A stretch of DNA of 23,566 nucleotides, from positions 1-23,566 of the forward strand of contig DDUE01000026.1 in the NCBI GenBank assembly GCA_002344625.1, written 5' to 3'. Position numbers and translations under genes: made by a program. The notes under the pieces are model-generated. The model was given only the letters and a program-made list of their open reading frames with translations, made no database searches and was not told where the DNA came from. Positions 15,194 to 23,566 of this stretch are shown in pieces. Positions within the stretch are counted from its first letter, which is position 1. Every line of letters starts with the position of its first letter. Source of the stretch: Rhodocyclaceae bacterium UBA2346 (GTDB lineage Bacteria; Pseudomonadota; Gammaproteobacteria; Burkholderiales; Rhodocyclaceae).

Positions 15194-15664
15194 ATGAAGA
15201 TCGATCCCACGGCCACCCGGCCATACGCGGGTCAACCGCCCCGGTCCGCACAGGCTTCGACGCTCGACGCCTCGATGTCGTTTGCCGCGATCCTGAAAAC
15301 CAGGGTGCAGCCGCCCGATCCTGCCGGCTCGAAGACCGCGGACGCGGCCGAGCGGATCGACTTCACCGCCATGACGCGCCAGGAATTGTTCGATTGGATG
15401 AACGGCGAGATTCGGGCCGGCAGGATGTCGCTCGACGAGAGCACGCCGTTTCTGGGCATGACGATGAAGATCTCGGTCGCGACCGGCCAGCCCGTGGATA
15501 TGGCCACCGACACCGAGCGCATCGACTTCATCGACAGGGCACGCCTGGGCGTGGAAGGCGCGCTGTCGCGCAATGAGCGGGGCCTGGCCGAGCGATTGCG
15601 CAAGGCCGTGTCGACCATGCTTGGCGTTCAGGCGCAGCCGAACGACGGCGTCCGGCGCGCATGA
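15194..15664 (+). CDS. Hypothetical protein, 156 aa, soluble
   Basis: I do not recognise a named family with certainty. The start is fixed by GGAGGA nine bases before the ATG; an upstream ATG at 15140 has no such site. There is no signal peptide or membrane helix. Residues 1-55 are proline- and alanine-rich and look disordered. Residues about 58-95 form the most protein-like part (MTRQELFDWMNGEIRAGRMS then FLGMTMKI). A repeated ERIDF motif appears near residues 53 and 116. The C-terminal third is helical and charged. A flagellar, adhesion or regulatory accessory role cannot be judged from this. It stands between the divergent TonB receptor and the MarR gene, and may be cotranscribed with the latter. 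Confidence 0.7.
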   Translation: MKIDPTATRPYAGQPPRSAQASTLDASMSFAAILKTRVQPPDPAGSKTADAAERIDFTAMTRQELFDWMNGEIRAGRMSLDESTPFLGMTMKISVATGQPVDMATDTERIDFIDRARLGVEGALSRNERGLAERLRKAVSTMLGVQAQPNDGVRRA

Positions 15665-15743
15665 GATGCATTGCACGCGTCGCCCGCATGCGCGCGATTC
15701 GGGATGCCCGTGCCGCGTTCCGATACGAACAAATGGTGAAATC

Positions 15744-16244
15744 ATGACCGAGCACGCCGCACCGACTTCAGGGGAAGGCCAGCCCGAACGCTTCGTGGAG
15801 GGCTATCTGGCCTATCTGCTGGCCCAGGCGAGCAGCCGCATCTCGCGCGAGTTTCATCGTGAAGTCGAGGCGGCCGGGCTCTCGGTGACCGAGTGGCGGG
15901 TGCTGGCGAGCCTCGAGGGCAGCGACGGCGAGAGCATCGGCGTGCTGAGCCAACTGACCTTGACCAAGCAGCCGACGCTCAGCAAGGTGGTGCTGCGGAT
16001 GGAAGCGAGCGGCATCGTCTCGCGCACCCGGGTGCGCAGCGACCGGCGCCAGACCGTCGTGCGCATCACTCGGGAAGGGCACCGCCTCACCGAAGCCTTG
16101 CGCGAGCGCGCTATCGCGCACCAGAAACGCATCCTCGAGCCGTTCGGTCCCGACAATGCCGAGAAACTGATCTCCACCTTGCGCGCCCTGCTCGCATTGC
16201 ATCCGCCCGAATCGGTGGCGGATGAAGACCCCCCGGTCGTCTGA
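15744..16244 (+). CDS. MarR-family transcriptional regulator, probable repressor of the anthranilate-CoA operon
   Basis: A 166-residue winged-helix dimer-type regulator. Residues about 13-45 form the N-terminal dimerisation helix. The wHTH runs from about 45 to 110, with LSVTEWRVLASL, a recognition helix in TKQPTLSKVVLRMEASG, and the wing motif RTRVRSDRRQTVVRITREG containing the conserved DxR. This is a complete MarR domain of normal length. The start is the ATG at 15744 after a weak GGTGA site. A long upstream extension of the frame is not protein-like. The gene sits directly before the catabolic operon on the same strand, and an imperfect palindrome overlaps that promoter. MarR regulators of aromatic pathways often respond to CoA thioesters, so 2-aminobenzoyl-CoA is the natural candidate ligand, by inference. 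Confidence 0.87.
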   Translation: MTEHAAPTSGEGQPERFVEGYLAYLLAQASSRISREFHREVEAAGLSVTEWRVLASLEGSDGESIGVLSQLTLTKQPTLSKVVLRMEASGIVSRTRVRSDRRQTVVRITREGHRLTEALRERAIAHQKRILEPFGPDNAEKLISTLRALLALHPPESVADEDPPVV

Positions 16245-16277
16245 CGCGAACCGGCACGATGCGCCGGTACATGCTTG

Positions 16278-16306
16278 TTGACTTAATACTTTAAATATGA
16301 AATATT
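16278..16306 (+). promoter_or_regulatory. Promoter of the anthranilate-CoA operon with overlapping operator-like palindrome
   Basis: TTGACT (16278-16283) is 17 bases from AATATT (16301-16306). Within it, an imperfect 22-base palindrome (16285-16306, eight of eleven pairs matching) fills the spacer and the -10 box. A wider inverted repeat, GCTTGTT (16273-16279) with AACAAGC (16315-16321), brackets the site. The segment is strikingly AT-rich against its surroundings. A MarR dimer bound here would block RNA polymerase. Confidence 0.6.
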
Positions 16307-16394
16307 GCAAGCTAAACAAGCGGAGCTGATAGCGCCGGAACCGCAGCTCCTCGCCAAGGAGACAGGGCCGGCCCAACCAAGGAGGAGTGCCAGC

Positions 16395-18713
16395 ATGCGT
16401 ATCGTGTGTATCGGTGGAGGCCCGGCCGGGCTGTATTTCGCGATCCTGATGAAGAAGCTCAATCCCGCCCATCGGATCACGGTGGTCGAGCGCAACAAGC
16501 CCTATGACACGTTCGGCTGGGGCGTGGTGTTCTCCGATGCGACCATGGACAACATGCGCGAATGGGATCCGGTGACCGCCGACGAGATCCAGGTGGCGTT
16601 CAACCACTGGGACGACATCGAGCTGCACTTCAAGGGCCGCGCGATTCGCAGTGGCGGCCATGGCTTCGTCGGCATCGGGCGCAAGAAGCTGCTCAACATC
16701 CTGCAGGCGCGCTGCGAGCAGATGGGCGTCGAGCTGGTGTTCGACCATGACGCCAGGTCCGACCTCGAATACCAGGATGCCGACCTGATCATCGCCGCCG
16801 ACGGCATCAACTCCGGCATCCGCGAACGCTACAAGGACGTGTTCAAGCCCGACATCATCAAGCGCCCCAACCGCTACATCTGGCTGGGCACCAACAAGCT
16901 GTTCGATGCGTTTAATTTCATCTTCGAAAAGACCGAGCACGGCTGGTTCCAGGCGCACATCTACAAGTTCGACGACAACACCACGACTTTCATCGTGGAG
17001 TGCCCCGAGCCGGTGTGGCTGGCCCATGGTCTCGACGAGGCCGACCAGGAGCAGTCGATCGCGTTCTGCCAGGACTTGTTCAAGGCGCACCTCGACGGCC
17101 ACCCGTTGATGACCAATGCCCGCCACCTGCGCGGCTCGGCGTGGCTGAACTTCCAGCAGGTCAAGTGCGCTCAGTGGTGGCTGCACAATGGCCACAGCCA
17201 CGTCGTGCTGATGGGCGACGCGGTGCATACCGCGCACTTCGCGATCGGCTCGGGCACCAAGCTCGCGCTCGAGGACGCGATCGAGCTGACGCGTCTGTTC
17301 AAGGAGCAGGGCGACAGCCCCGCGCACATTCCCGCGGTGCTCACCCGCTACCAGGCGTTGCGCAACATCGACGTGCTGCGTTTGCAGAACGCGGCCTGGA
17401 ACGCGATGGAATGGTTCGAAGTCTGCGGCGCGCGCTACTGCGACCGGATGGAACCGGAGCAATTCATGTATTCGATGCTGACCCGCTCGCAGCGAATCTC
17501 GCACGAAAACCTGCGCCTGCGCGATGCCGGCTGGCTGGAAGGCTACGAACGCTGGTTTGCGCAGCGGGCCGACGTGCCGGTCGCGGCCGACACGCCAGTG
17601 CCGCCGCCGATGTTCACCCCCTTCACGCTGCGCGGACTCACGGTGCCCAACCGCGTGATCATGTCGCCGATGGCGATGTACTCCGCCGATAGCGGTTGCG
17701 CCAACGACTTCCACCTGGTGCATTTTGGTGCCCGCGCGCTGGGCGGCACCGGCTTGCTGTATACCGAGATGACCTGCGTGTCGGCCGACGCGCGCATCAC
17801 GCCGGGGTGCGCCGGGATGTACAAGAAGGACCATGTGGTGGCTTGGAAGCGGGTGGTCGACTTCGTGCATGCGCACTCGAATGCCAAGATGGGCATTCAG
17901 CTCGGGCACGCCGGGCGCAAGGGCGCCACCAAACTGGCCTGGGAAGGGATCGACCAGCCGCTCGAAAGCGGCGGCTGGGAGCTCATCTCGGCCTCGCCGC
18001 TGCCGTACCTGCCGCATAGCCAGGTGCCGCGGCAGGCCACCCGCGCCGACATGGACAGGGTCAAGGCCGATTTCGTGCGTGCGACCAAGATGGCCATCGA
18101 AGCGGGGTTCGACATCCTCGAATACCACTGCGCTCATGGCTACCTGATGTCGTCCTTCCTGTCGCCGCTGACCAACCGGCGCACCGACGAGTACGGCGGC
18201 AGCATCGACAAGCGCGCCCGTTTCCCGCTCGAGGTGTTTCAGGCGATTCGCGAAGTCTGGCCGCAGGACAAGCCGATCTCGGTGCGCCTGTCGTGCCACG
18301 ACTGGTTCCCCGGCGGCAATACCGCCGACGATGCGGTGGAGATCGCGCGCCTGTTCAAGAGCGCCGGCGCCGATATCATAGACTGCTCGTCGGGCCAGGT
18401 CTGGAAGGAAGAAAAGCCGGTGTATGGCCGCATGTTCCAGACCCCGTTCGCCGATCGGATTCGCAACGAAGTCGGCATTCCGACGATCGCGGTCGGCACG
18501 ATCTTCGAGGCCGATCATGTGAACAGCATCATCGCGGCCGGCCGCGCCGACCTGTGCGCGGTGGCGCGTCCCCACCTGGCGGATCCCGCCTGGACGCTGC
18601 ATGAAGCGGCCAGAATCGAGTTCAAGGGCATCGCCTGGCCGAAACAGTACGTTTCCGGACGCGGTCAGTACGAGAGCAATCTCAAGCGCAGCTACGCCGC
18701 GCCGGGCAAGTGA
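16395..18713 (+). CDS. abmA: 2-Aminobenzoyl-CoA monooxygenase/reductase (two-domain flavoprotein)
   Basis: A 772-residue fusion that hydroxylates and then reduces the ring of 2-aminobenzoyl-CoA, giving 2-amino-5-oxocyclohex-1-ene-carboxyl-CoA in Azoarcus evansii. Residues 1 to about 390 are a FAD aromatic hydroxylase: dinucleotide motif GGGPAG (7-12), [30 protein letters not shown], and the second FAD motif [22 protein letters not shown] region near 274. Residues about 405-772 are an Old Yellow Enzyme/YqjM-like FMN reductase: [21 protein letters not shown]505 in [28 protein letters not shown], and DEYGGS. The cysteine found in YqjM at SPMCMYSA is Ala here. The start has AAGGAGGAG eight bases upstream. 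It is the signature gene of the pathway and heads the operon. The alternative name salicylyl-CoA 5-hydroxylase applies to relatives of the first domain. Confidence 0.9.
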   Translation: MRIVCIGGGPAGLYFAILMKKLNPAHRITVVERNKPYDTFGWGVVFSDATMDNMREWDPVTADEIQVAFNHWDDIELHFKGRAIRSGGHGFVGIGRKKLLNILQARCEQMGVELVFDHDARSDLEYQDADLIIAADGINSGIRERYKDVFKPDIIKRPNRYIWLGTNKLFDAFNFIFEKTEHGWFQAHIYKFDDNTTTFIVECPEPVWLAHGLDEADQEQSIAFCQDLFKAHLDGHPLMTNARHLRGSAWLNFQQVKCAQWWLHNGHSHVVLMGDAVHTAHFAIGSGTKLALEDAIELTRLFKEQGDSPAHIPAVLTRYQALRNIDVLRLQNAAWNAMEWFEVCGARYCDRMEPEQFMYSMLTRSQRISHENLRLRDAGWLEGYERWFAQRADVPVAADTPVPPPMFTPFTLRGLTVPNRVIMSPMAMYSADSGCANDFHLVHFGARALGGTGLLYTEMTCVSADARITPGCAGMYKKDHVVAWKRVVDFVHAHSNAKMGIQLGHAGRKGATKLAWEGIDQPLESGGWELISASPLPYLPHSQVPRQATRADMDRVKADFVRATKMAIEAGFDILEYHCAHGYLMSSFLSPLTNRRTDEYGGSIDKRARFPLEVFQAIREVWPQDKPISVRLSCHDWFPGGNTADDAVEIARLFKSAGADIIDCSSGQVWKEEKPVYGRMFQTPFADRIRNEVGIPTIAVGTIFEADHVNSIIAAGRADLCAVARPHLADPAWTLHEAARIEFKGIAWPKQYVSGRGQYESNLKRSYAAPGK

Positions 18714-18741
18714 AACCCGCACCACTTCGAGGACGTGCGCT

Positions 18742-19548
18742 ATGAGTTTCATCCCTGGTAACGATCGAGCGGAGGCGCTGCTGGCCGGGCGCCATGCCGT
18801 GGTGACCGGCGCCGGCAGCGGCATCGGCGCGGCGATCGCGCTGGAGCTTGCGGGCCTGGGCGCAAGCCTGACCCTGGTCGGACGCCGCGCCGCGCCGCTG
18901 CAGTCGATGTGCGCGCAACTGGCGGGGCACAGCCATGGCATCGCGGTGGCCGACATCACCGACCATGGCGCCATAGCGGCGGCGCTGGCGACGGCCGCCG
19001 GCGCGCGCGGGCCGATCGCGATACTCGTGAACAACGCCGGCGCGGCCCGAAGCGCCCCGGCGGGCAAGACCACGCCGGCCTTGTGGCACGAGATGCTCGC
19101 CGTGAACCTCACCGGCACCTTCAACTGCACTCACGCGGTATTGCCAGGCATGCAGGCCGCAGCCTGGGGCCGCATCGTGAATATCGCGAGCACCGCCGGA
19201 CTCGTCGGCTATGCCTACGTGTCGGCCTACTGCGCGGCCAAGCACGGGGTGATCGGCTTCACCCGCGCCGTGGCGCTCGAAGTGGCGAAGCAGGGCATTA
19301 CCGTCAATGCGGTGTGCCCGGGCTATACCGACACACCGCTGCTGGGGGGGGCCGTCGACAACATCGTGGCCAAGACCGGACGCAGCAGCGATGACGCCAA
19401 GACCGCGCTGGCCGCCAGCAATCCCCAGGGCCGGCTGGTGCAGCCCGAGGACGTCGCCCGCGCGGTGGGGTGGCTGTGCCTGCCCGGATCGCAGGCCATC
19501 CATGGCCAGGCGATCCCGGTGGCCGGTGGCGAAGTGATGGCGGGCTGA
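18742..19548 (+). CDS. SDR-family NAD(P)-dependent dehydrogenase
   Basis: A classical short-chain dehydrogenase/reductase of 268 residues. The nucleotide site TGAGSGIG lies at 22-29, NNAG at 97-100, and the catalytic set is S150, Y163 and K167 (YCAAK), with CPGYTDTP after it. All are intact. The start is the ATG at 18742 with a GAGGA site. In this operon it would oxidise a hydroxyacyl-CoA, or reduce or oxidise the ring ketone of the alicyclic intermediate. The exact step is inference. Residues near the end of the second strand (VGRRAAPLQ) hint at an NADP preference through the arginines, but this is weak. Confidence 0.86.
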   Translation: MSFIPGNDRAEALLAGRHAVVTGAGSGIGAAIALELAGLGASLTLVGRRAAPLQSMCAQLAGHSHGIAVADITDHGAIAAALATAAGARGPIAILVNNAGAARSAPAGKTTPALWHEMLAVNLTGTFNCTHAVLPGMQAAAWGRIVNIASTAGLVGYAYVSAYCAAKHGVIGFTRAVALEVAKQGITVNAVCPGYTDTPLLGGAVDNIVAKTGRSSDDAKTALAASNPQGRLVQPEDVARAVGWLCLPGSQAIHGQAIPVAGGEVMAG

Positions 19549-19602
19549 CGCCTCGCCCGATGAACCAGGACAGATTCGAGAACAGGATAGGAGAGGGACA
19601 CC

Positions 19603-20448
19603 GTGGCAGAACTTTCGATGAACGATCACAAGCGTCCATTCAAGGACCATGTCGCGCGCCACTTCACGTGGGCGTGCGCCGACGACGGGCGGGTGGCCAC
19701 GATCACCCTTGACCGGCCCGAGAAGAAGAATCCGCTGACCTTCGATTCGTATGCCGAGTTGCGCGACCTGTTTCGCGACCTGAACCAGGCCAGCGACGTG
19801 CGCACGGTGGTGCTCCAGGGGGCGGGCGGCAACTTCTGCTCCGGCGGCGACGTGTTCGAGATCATCGAACCGCTCACCCGCATGAGCATGCCCGAACTGC
19901 TGGATTTCACCCGCATGACCGGCGATTTGGTCAAGGCGATGCGCCGCGCGCCGCAGCCGATCGTCTGCGCGATCGACGGCATTTGCGCCGGCGCGGGCGC
20001 GATGCTCGCGCTCGCCGCAGATTTTCGCATCGGCACGCCCGATACCAAGACGGCCTACCTGTTCACGCGGGTCGGCCTGGCCGGCGCCGACATGGGCGCG
20101 TGCGGCCTGTTGCCGCGCATGATCGGACAGGGCCGCGCCACCGAGTTGCTGATGACCGGGCGTGCGATGAGCGCCGAGGAAGGGCTCGCGTGGGGATTCT
20201 TCAGCGCGCTGCATGCGCCGGGCGAGCTGTCCGGCAAGGCGCATGCGCTCGCGCGCAACCTGGCCGACGGCCCGTGGTTTGCGCACACGGTCACCAAGAC
20301 CATGCTCAACCAGGAATGGGCGATGGGCATCGAGGAAATGATCGAGTCCGAAGCCCAGGCCCAGGCCATCTGCATGATGACCGGCGATTTCAGGCGCGCC
20401 TTCGAGGCCTTCGCCGCCAAACGCAAGCCGACGTTCGAAGGCAATTGA
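19603..20448 (+). CDS. Crotonase-family protein (enoyl-CoA hydratase/isomerase fold), atypical active site
   Basis: A 281-residue crotonase. Oxyanion-hole segments GNFCSGGD (76-83) and [19 protein letters not shown] are clear. The two catalytic glutamates of true enoyl-CoA hydratases are absent: the first position is Met134 and the second about Arg156. Instead Asp163 stands in [18 protein letters not shown], near the place of the catalytic Asp of 4-chlorobenzoyl-CoA dehalogenase and MenB/BadI-type enzymes. The gene may therefore encode a ring-opening hydrolase or a hydratase with different chemistry. The start is a GTG at 19603 after GGAGAGGG; an ATG at 19618 is the alternative. It lies in the abm-type operon between the SDR and an acyl-CoA dehydrogenase. 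Confidence 0.86.
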   Translation: MAELSMNDHKRPFKDHVARHFTWACADDGRVATITLDRPEKKNPLTFDSYAELRDLFRDLNQASDVRTVVLQGAGGNFCSGGDVFEIIEPLTRMSMPELLDFTRMTGDLVKAMRRAPQPIVCAIDGICAGAGAMLALAADFRIGTPDTKTAYLFTRVGLAGADMGACGLLPRMIGQGRATELLMTGRAMSAEEGLAWGFFSALHAPGELSGKAHALARNLADGPWFAHTVTKTMLNQEWAMGIEEMIESEAQAQAICMMTGDFRRAFEAFAAKRKPTFEGN

Positions 20449-20459
20449 GGAGCATGGGC

Positions 20460-21611
20460 ATGGATCGTTCCATACTCGATCTGCCGTTCTACGGGCCCGA
20501 GCATCGCCCGCTCGCGGATGCGATCGGCGCCTGGGCGGGCACGGCGCTGCCGGACATCGATCATCGCGACACCGACGCCGCCTGCCGGCAGTGGGTCGCG
20601 GCGCTCGGCAAGGCCGGCTTTCTGCGCTACTGCGTGCCGGCCGAATTCGGCGGCGCGCTGCCCGAGCTCGACTCGCGCTCGTTGTGCATCGCGCGCGAAA
20701 CCCTGGCCTACCATGACGGCCTGGCCGATTTCGCGTTCGCGATGCAAGGCCTGGGCACCGGCGCGATCACGCTCTCGGGTTCGCCCGAGCTCAAGCGCGC
20801 GGTGTTGCCGCGGGTTGCCGCCGGCGAGTGGATCTCGGCTTTCGCGCTGACCGAACCGCTTGCCGGCTCGGACGTGGGTGCAATGACATGCGAAGCCCGC
20901 CTGGCGGGCGATCACTACGTGCTCAATGGCGAGAAGACCTGGATCTCGAACGGTGGAATCGCCGATGTGTATTGTGTGTTTGCCCGCAGCGGCGAAGCCC
21001 CGGGCACGCGCGGCATCTCGGCCTTCGTGGTGTATCCGGGCATGCCCGGATTCGAAGTGGCCGAACGGCTCGAGGTGATCGCCCCGCATCCGCTCGCGCG
21101 GCTGCGCTTCACCGACATGAAGGTGCCGGTTGCGAATCGCCTCGGCGCGCCCGGCGAGGGATTCAAGGTCGCGATGCGCACGCTCGACATCTTTCGCTCC
21201 TCGGTCGCCGCCGCCGCGCTGGGCTTTGCGCGGCGCGCGCTCGACGAAGCCTTGCGTCATGTGCGCGCCCGGCCGATGTTCGGCCACGCCCTGGCAGATT
21301 TCCAGCTCACCCAGGCGCGCCTGGGCGAAATGGCGACCGATATCGAGGCGGCGGCGCTGCTCACCGCCCGGGCGGCCTGGCGGCGCGACGTGCAGAAGCT
21401 GCCGACCACCCGCGAGGCGGCCATGGCCAAGATGACGGCGACCGAGAACGCGCAGCGGGTCATCGATGCGGCGGTGCAGCTGCACGGGGGCCAGGGCGTG
21501 CGGGTCGGCGTGAAGGTCGAGTCGCTGTACCGGGAGATCCGCGCCCTGCGCATTTACGAGGGCGCGACCGAAGTCCAGAAGCTGATCGTTGCCCGCGAGT
21601 TGTTGAAGTAG
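20460..21611 (+). CDS. Acyl-CoA dehydrogenase
   Basis: A FAD-dependent acyl-CoA dehydrogenase of 383 residues. It shows the N-terminal helical domain, the FAD/substrate strand [31 protein letters not shown], the C-terminal [11 protein letters not shown] segment, and catalytic E367 in [18 protein letters not shown]. It is complete. Two ATG codons lie six bases apart; the second (20460) has GAGGAG at the right spacing, while the first (20454) is only one base from it. The partner dehydrogenase downstream is of a different subgroup. Here it probably introduces a double bond into the ring-derived acyl-CoA. Electrons would pass to ETF, which is not encoded in the window. Confidence 0.88.
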   Translation: MDRSILDLPFYGPEHRPLADAIGAWAGTALPDIDHRDTDAACRQWVAALGKAGFLRYCVPAEFGGALPELDSRSLCIARETLAYHDGLADFAFAMQGLGTGAITLSGSPELKRAVLPRVAAGEWISAFALTEPLAGSDVGAMTCEARLAGDHYVLNGEKTWISNGGIADVYCVFARSGEAPGTRGISAFVVYPGMPGFEVAERLEVIAPHPLARLRFTDMKVPVANRLGAPGEGFKVAMRTLDIFRSSVAAAALGFARRALDEALRHVRARPMFGHALADFQLTQARLGEMATDIEAAALLTARAAWRRDVQKLPTTREAAMAKMTATENAQRVIDAAVQLHGGQGVRVGVKVESLYREIRALRIYEGATEVQKLIVARELLK

Positions 21612-21666
21612 ATCCCGCCAGACCGATTGCAGAGCGTCACCCCCCAATACCCAGACGGAGACAAGC

Positions 21667-22848
<1,182 letters not shown>

Positions 22849-22849
22849 C

Positions 22850-23335
22850 ATGGATGCGCCCAGGCCGGGGGACGACGGCGTGAATGCGATCGAACCCATC
22901 GGGACGAACGCGGTGCAACCGACGGAATTCATCGCCGAATGCGCAGTGCGGTTTTCCGACTGTGATCCGGCCGGCATCGTGTTCTTTCCGAACTACTTCC
23001 GCATGCTCAACGGGGTGGTCGAAGATTGGTGGGCGGCGCTTGGCACGCCGTGGACCGAGCTCGTGTCGGTGCGCCGGATCGGCACGCCGACCGCGCAACT
23101 CGACACCGAGTTCGTCCAGCCGTCGCAGTTCGGCGACACGCTGCGCTTTCACCTGTCGGTCGAGAAGCTGGGCAGGTCCTCGCTCACGCTGCGCCACATC
23201 GTGATCGGCGACGAGACCGCGAGAATGCGCGCGCGCCAGGTGCTGGTCGCGACCTCGCTGGAAACCCACCGGGCCATTCCCTGGCCGGACGACGTGGTCC
23301 GCGCCATCACACGATTCAAGGAGAGACAACAATGA
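22850..23335 (+). CDS. 4-Hydroxybenzoyl-CoA thioesterase-like hotdog protein
   Basis: A hotdog-fold acyl-CoA thioesterase of 161 residues. FSDCDPAGIVFFPNYFRML contains D39, which matches the catalytic Asp17 of the Pseudomonas CBS3 4-hydroxybenzoyl-CoA thioesterase. VEDWWAALG and the later hydrophobic strands complete the fold. The ATG lies one base after the preceding stop but has no good ribosome-binding site; a GTG at 22880 with GGGGGA upstream is a possible alternative. The role could be to release CoA from dead-end aromatic thioesters such as 2-aminobenzoyl-CoA. Its stop overlaps the RidA start. Confidence 0.85.
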   Translation: MDAPRPGDDGVNAIEPIGTNAVQPTEFIAECAVRFSDCDPAGIVFFPNYFRMLNGVVEDWWAALGTPWTELVSVRRIGTPTAQLDTEFVQPSQFGDTLRFHLSVEKLGRSSLTLRHIVIGDETARMRARQVLVATSLETHRAIPWPDDVVRAITRFKERQQ

Positions 23336-23566
23336 ACAAGACGCTGCAACCGGAAGGCTGGGCAAAGCCGCGCGGCTACGCCAACGGCATCGAGGCGAGC
23401 GGCCGCCAGGTCTATGTCGGTGGCCAGATCGGGTGGAACGGAGACTGCAAGTTCGAGAGCGACGACCTGGTCGAGCAGATCCGCCAGGCCTTGCAGAACT
23501 CGGTCGACGTGGTGCGCGTGGCGGGCGGCGGTCCCGAGCACATCGTGCGCATGACCTGGTATCTGG
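23332..23566 (+). CDS. RidA family protein (enamine/imine deaminase), 3' end cut by window
   Basis: The frame starts MNKTLQPEGWAKPRGYANGI and reads EASGRQVYVGGQIGWNGDC, then DLVEQIRQALQNSV and IVRMTWYL, a YjgF/YER057c/UK114 pattern. RidA proteins hydrolyse reactive enamines and imines to ketones and ammonia. The ATG overlaps the thioesterase stop (ATGA) and has AAGGAGAG seven bases upstream. The catalytic arginine normally lies beyond the point where the window ends. In this operon the natural substrate would be the 2-amino-ene (enamine) group left after AbmA, so it may help remove nitrogen. That is inference. Confidence 0.82.
   Translation, partial: MNKTLQPEGWAKPRGYANGIEASGRQVYVGGQIGWNGDCKFESDDLVEQIRQALQNSVDVVRVAGGGPEHIVRMTWYL

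Noticed and set aside
15768..19130. A very long open frame on the minus strand (over 1100 codons) opposite the MarR and monooxygenase genes
   Set aside because: It is antisense to strongly supported genes, has no recognisable domain and is rich in Arg, His and Ala. It is a shadow caused by high third-position GC.

Overview
The window looks like a high-GC betaproteobacterial chromosome segment, most like the Rhodocyclales (Azoarcus, Aromatoleum, Thauera, Zoogloea). This rests on gene content and codon bias, not on any database search: a complete-looking CoA-dependent aerobic 2-aminobenzoate (anthranilate) cluster of the kind described in Azoarcus evansii, a PEP-CTERM protein with a sigma-54 promoter, and an exosortase H gene.

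Bases 1-2550 are a decayed insertion zone. A GlxA/AraC-type regulator fragment is cut by an IS3-family element (318-1523). That element has recognisable inverted repeats, an A7 frameshift site with a perfect 11-bp hairpin, and a premature amber codon in orfB. A second, truncated and frame-broken IS3-family element lies on the minus strand (about 2015-2550). About 490 bases between the two cannot be assigned.

Bases 2550-3690 hold an AT-richer unit: two inverted repeats, a textbook -24/-12 (sigma-54) promoter, a THxN-type PEP-CTERM secreted protein and a strong hairpin terminator. Bases 3909-7937 are a four-gene polyamine-type ABC importer in the order binding protein, ATPase, permease, permease. 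Bases 8032-9142 encode exosortase H and its partner membrane protein. Bases 9274-12731 encode a membrane PAS histidine kinase translationally coupled to a PAS-GGDEF-EAL cyclic-di-GMP protein. A TonB-dependent receptor resembling PqqU/YncD lies convergently on the minus strand (12786-14921).

From 15744 to the right edge is the catabolic block: a MarR regulator, a promoter overlapped by an imperfect palindrome, then a same-strand operon. The operon encodes the two-domain 2-aminobenzoyl-CoA monooxygenase/reductase, an SDR dehydrogenase, an unusual crotonase, an acyl-CoA dehydrogenase, a glutaryl-CoA dehydrogenase, a 4HBT-type thioesterase and a RidA protein cut by the window end. The likely logic is that anthraniloyl-CoA is hydroxylated and its ring reduced without classical dioxygenase cleavage. 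The enamine nitrogen is then lost (possibly with RidA help), the ring is opened hydrolytically or by beta-oxidation chemistry, and the C7 dicarboxyl-CoA is shortened to glutaryl-CoA and crotonyl-CoA. The CoA ligase expected for the first step is not in the window and may lie just beyond the right edge.

No rRNA, tRNA or CRISPR array was seen. Long open frames antisense to the catabolic, signalling and transport genes are GC-rich shadows.
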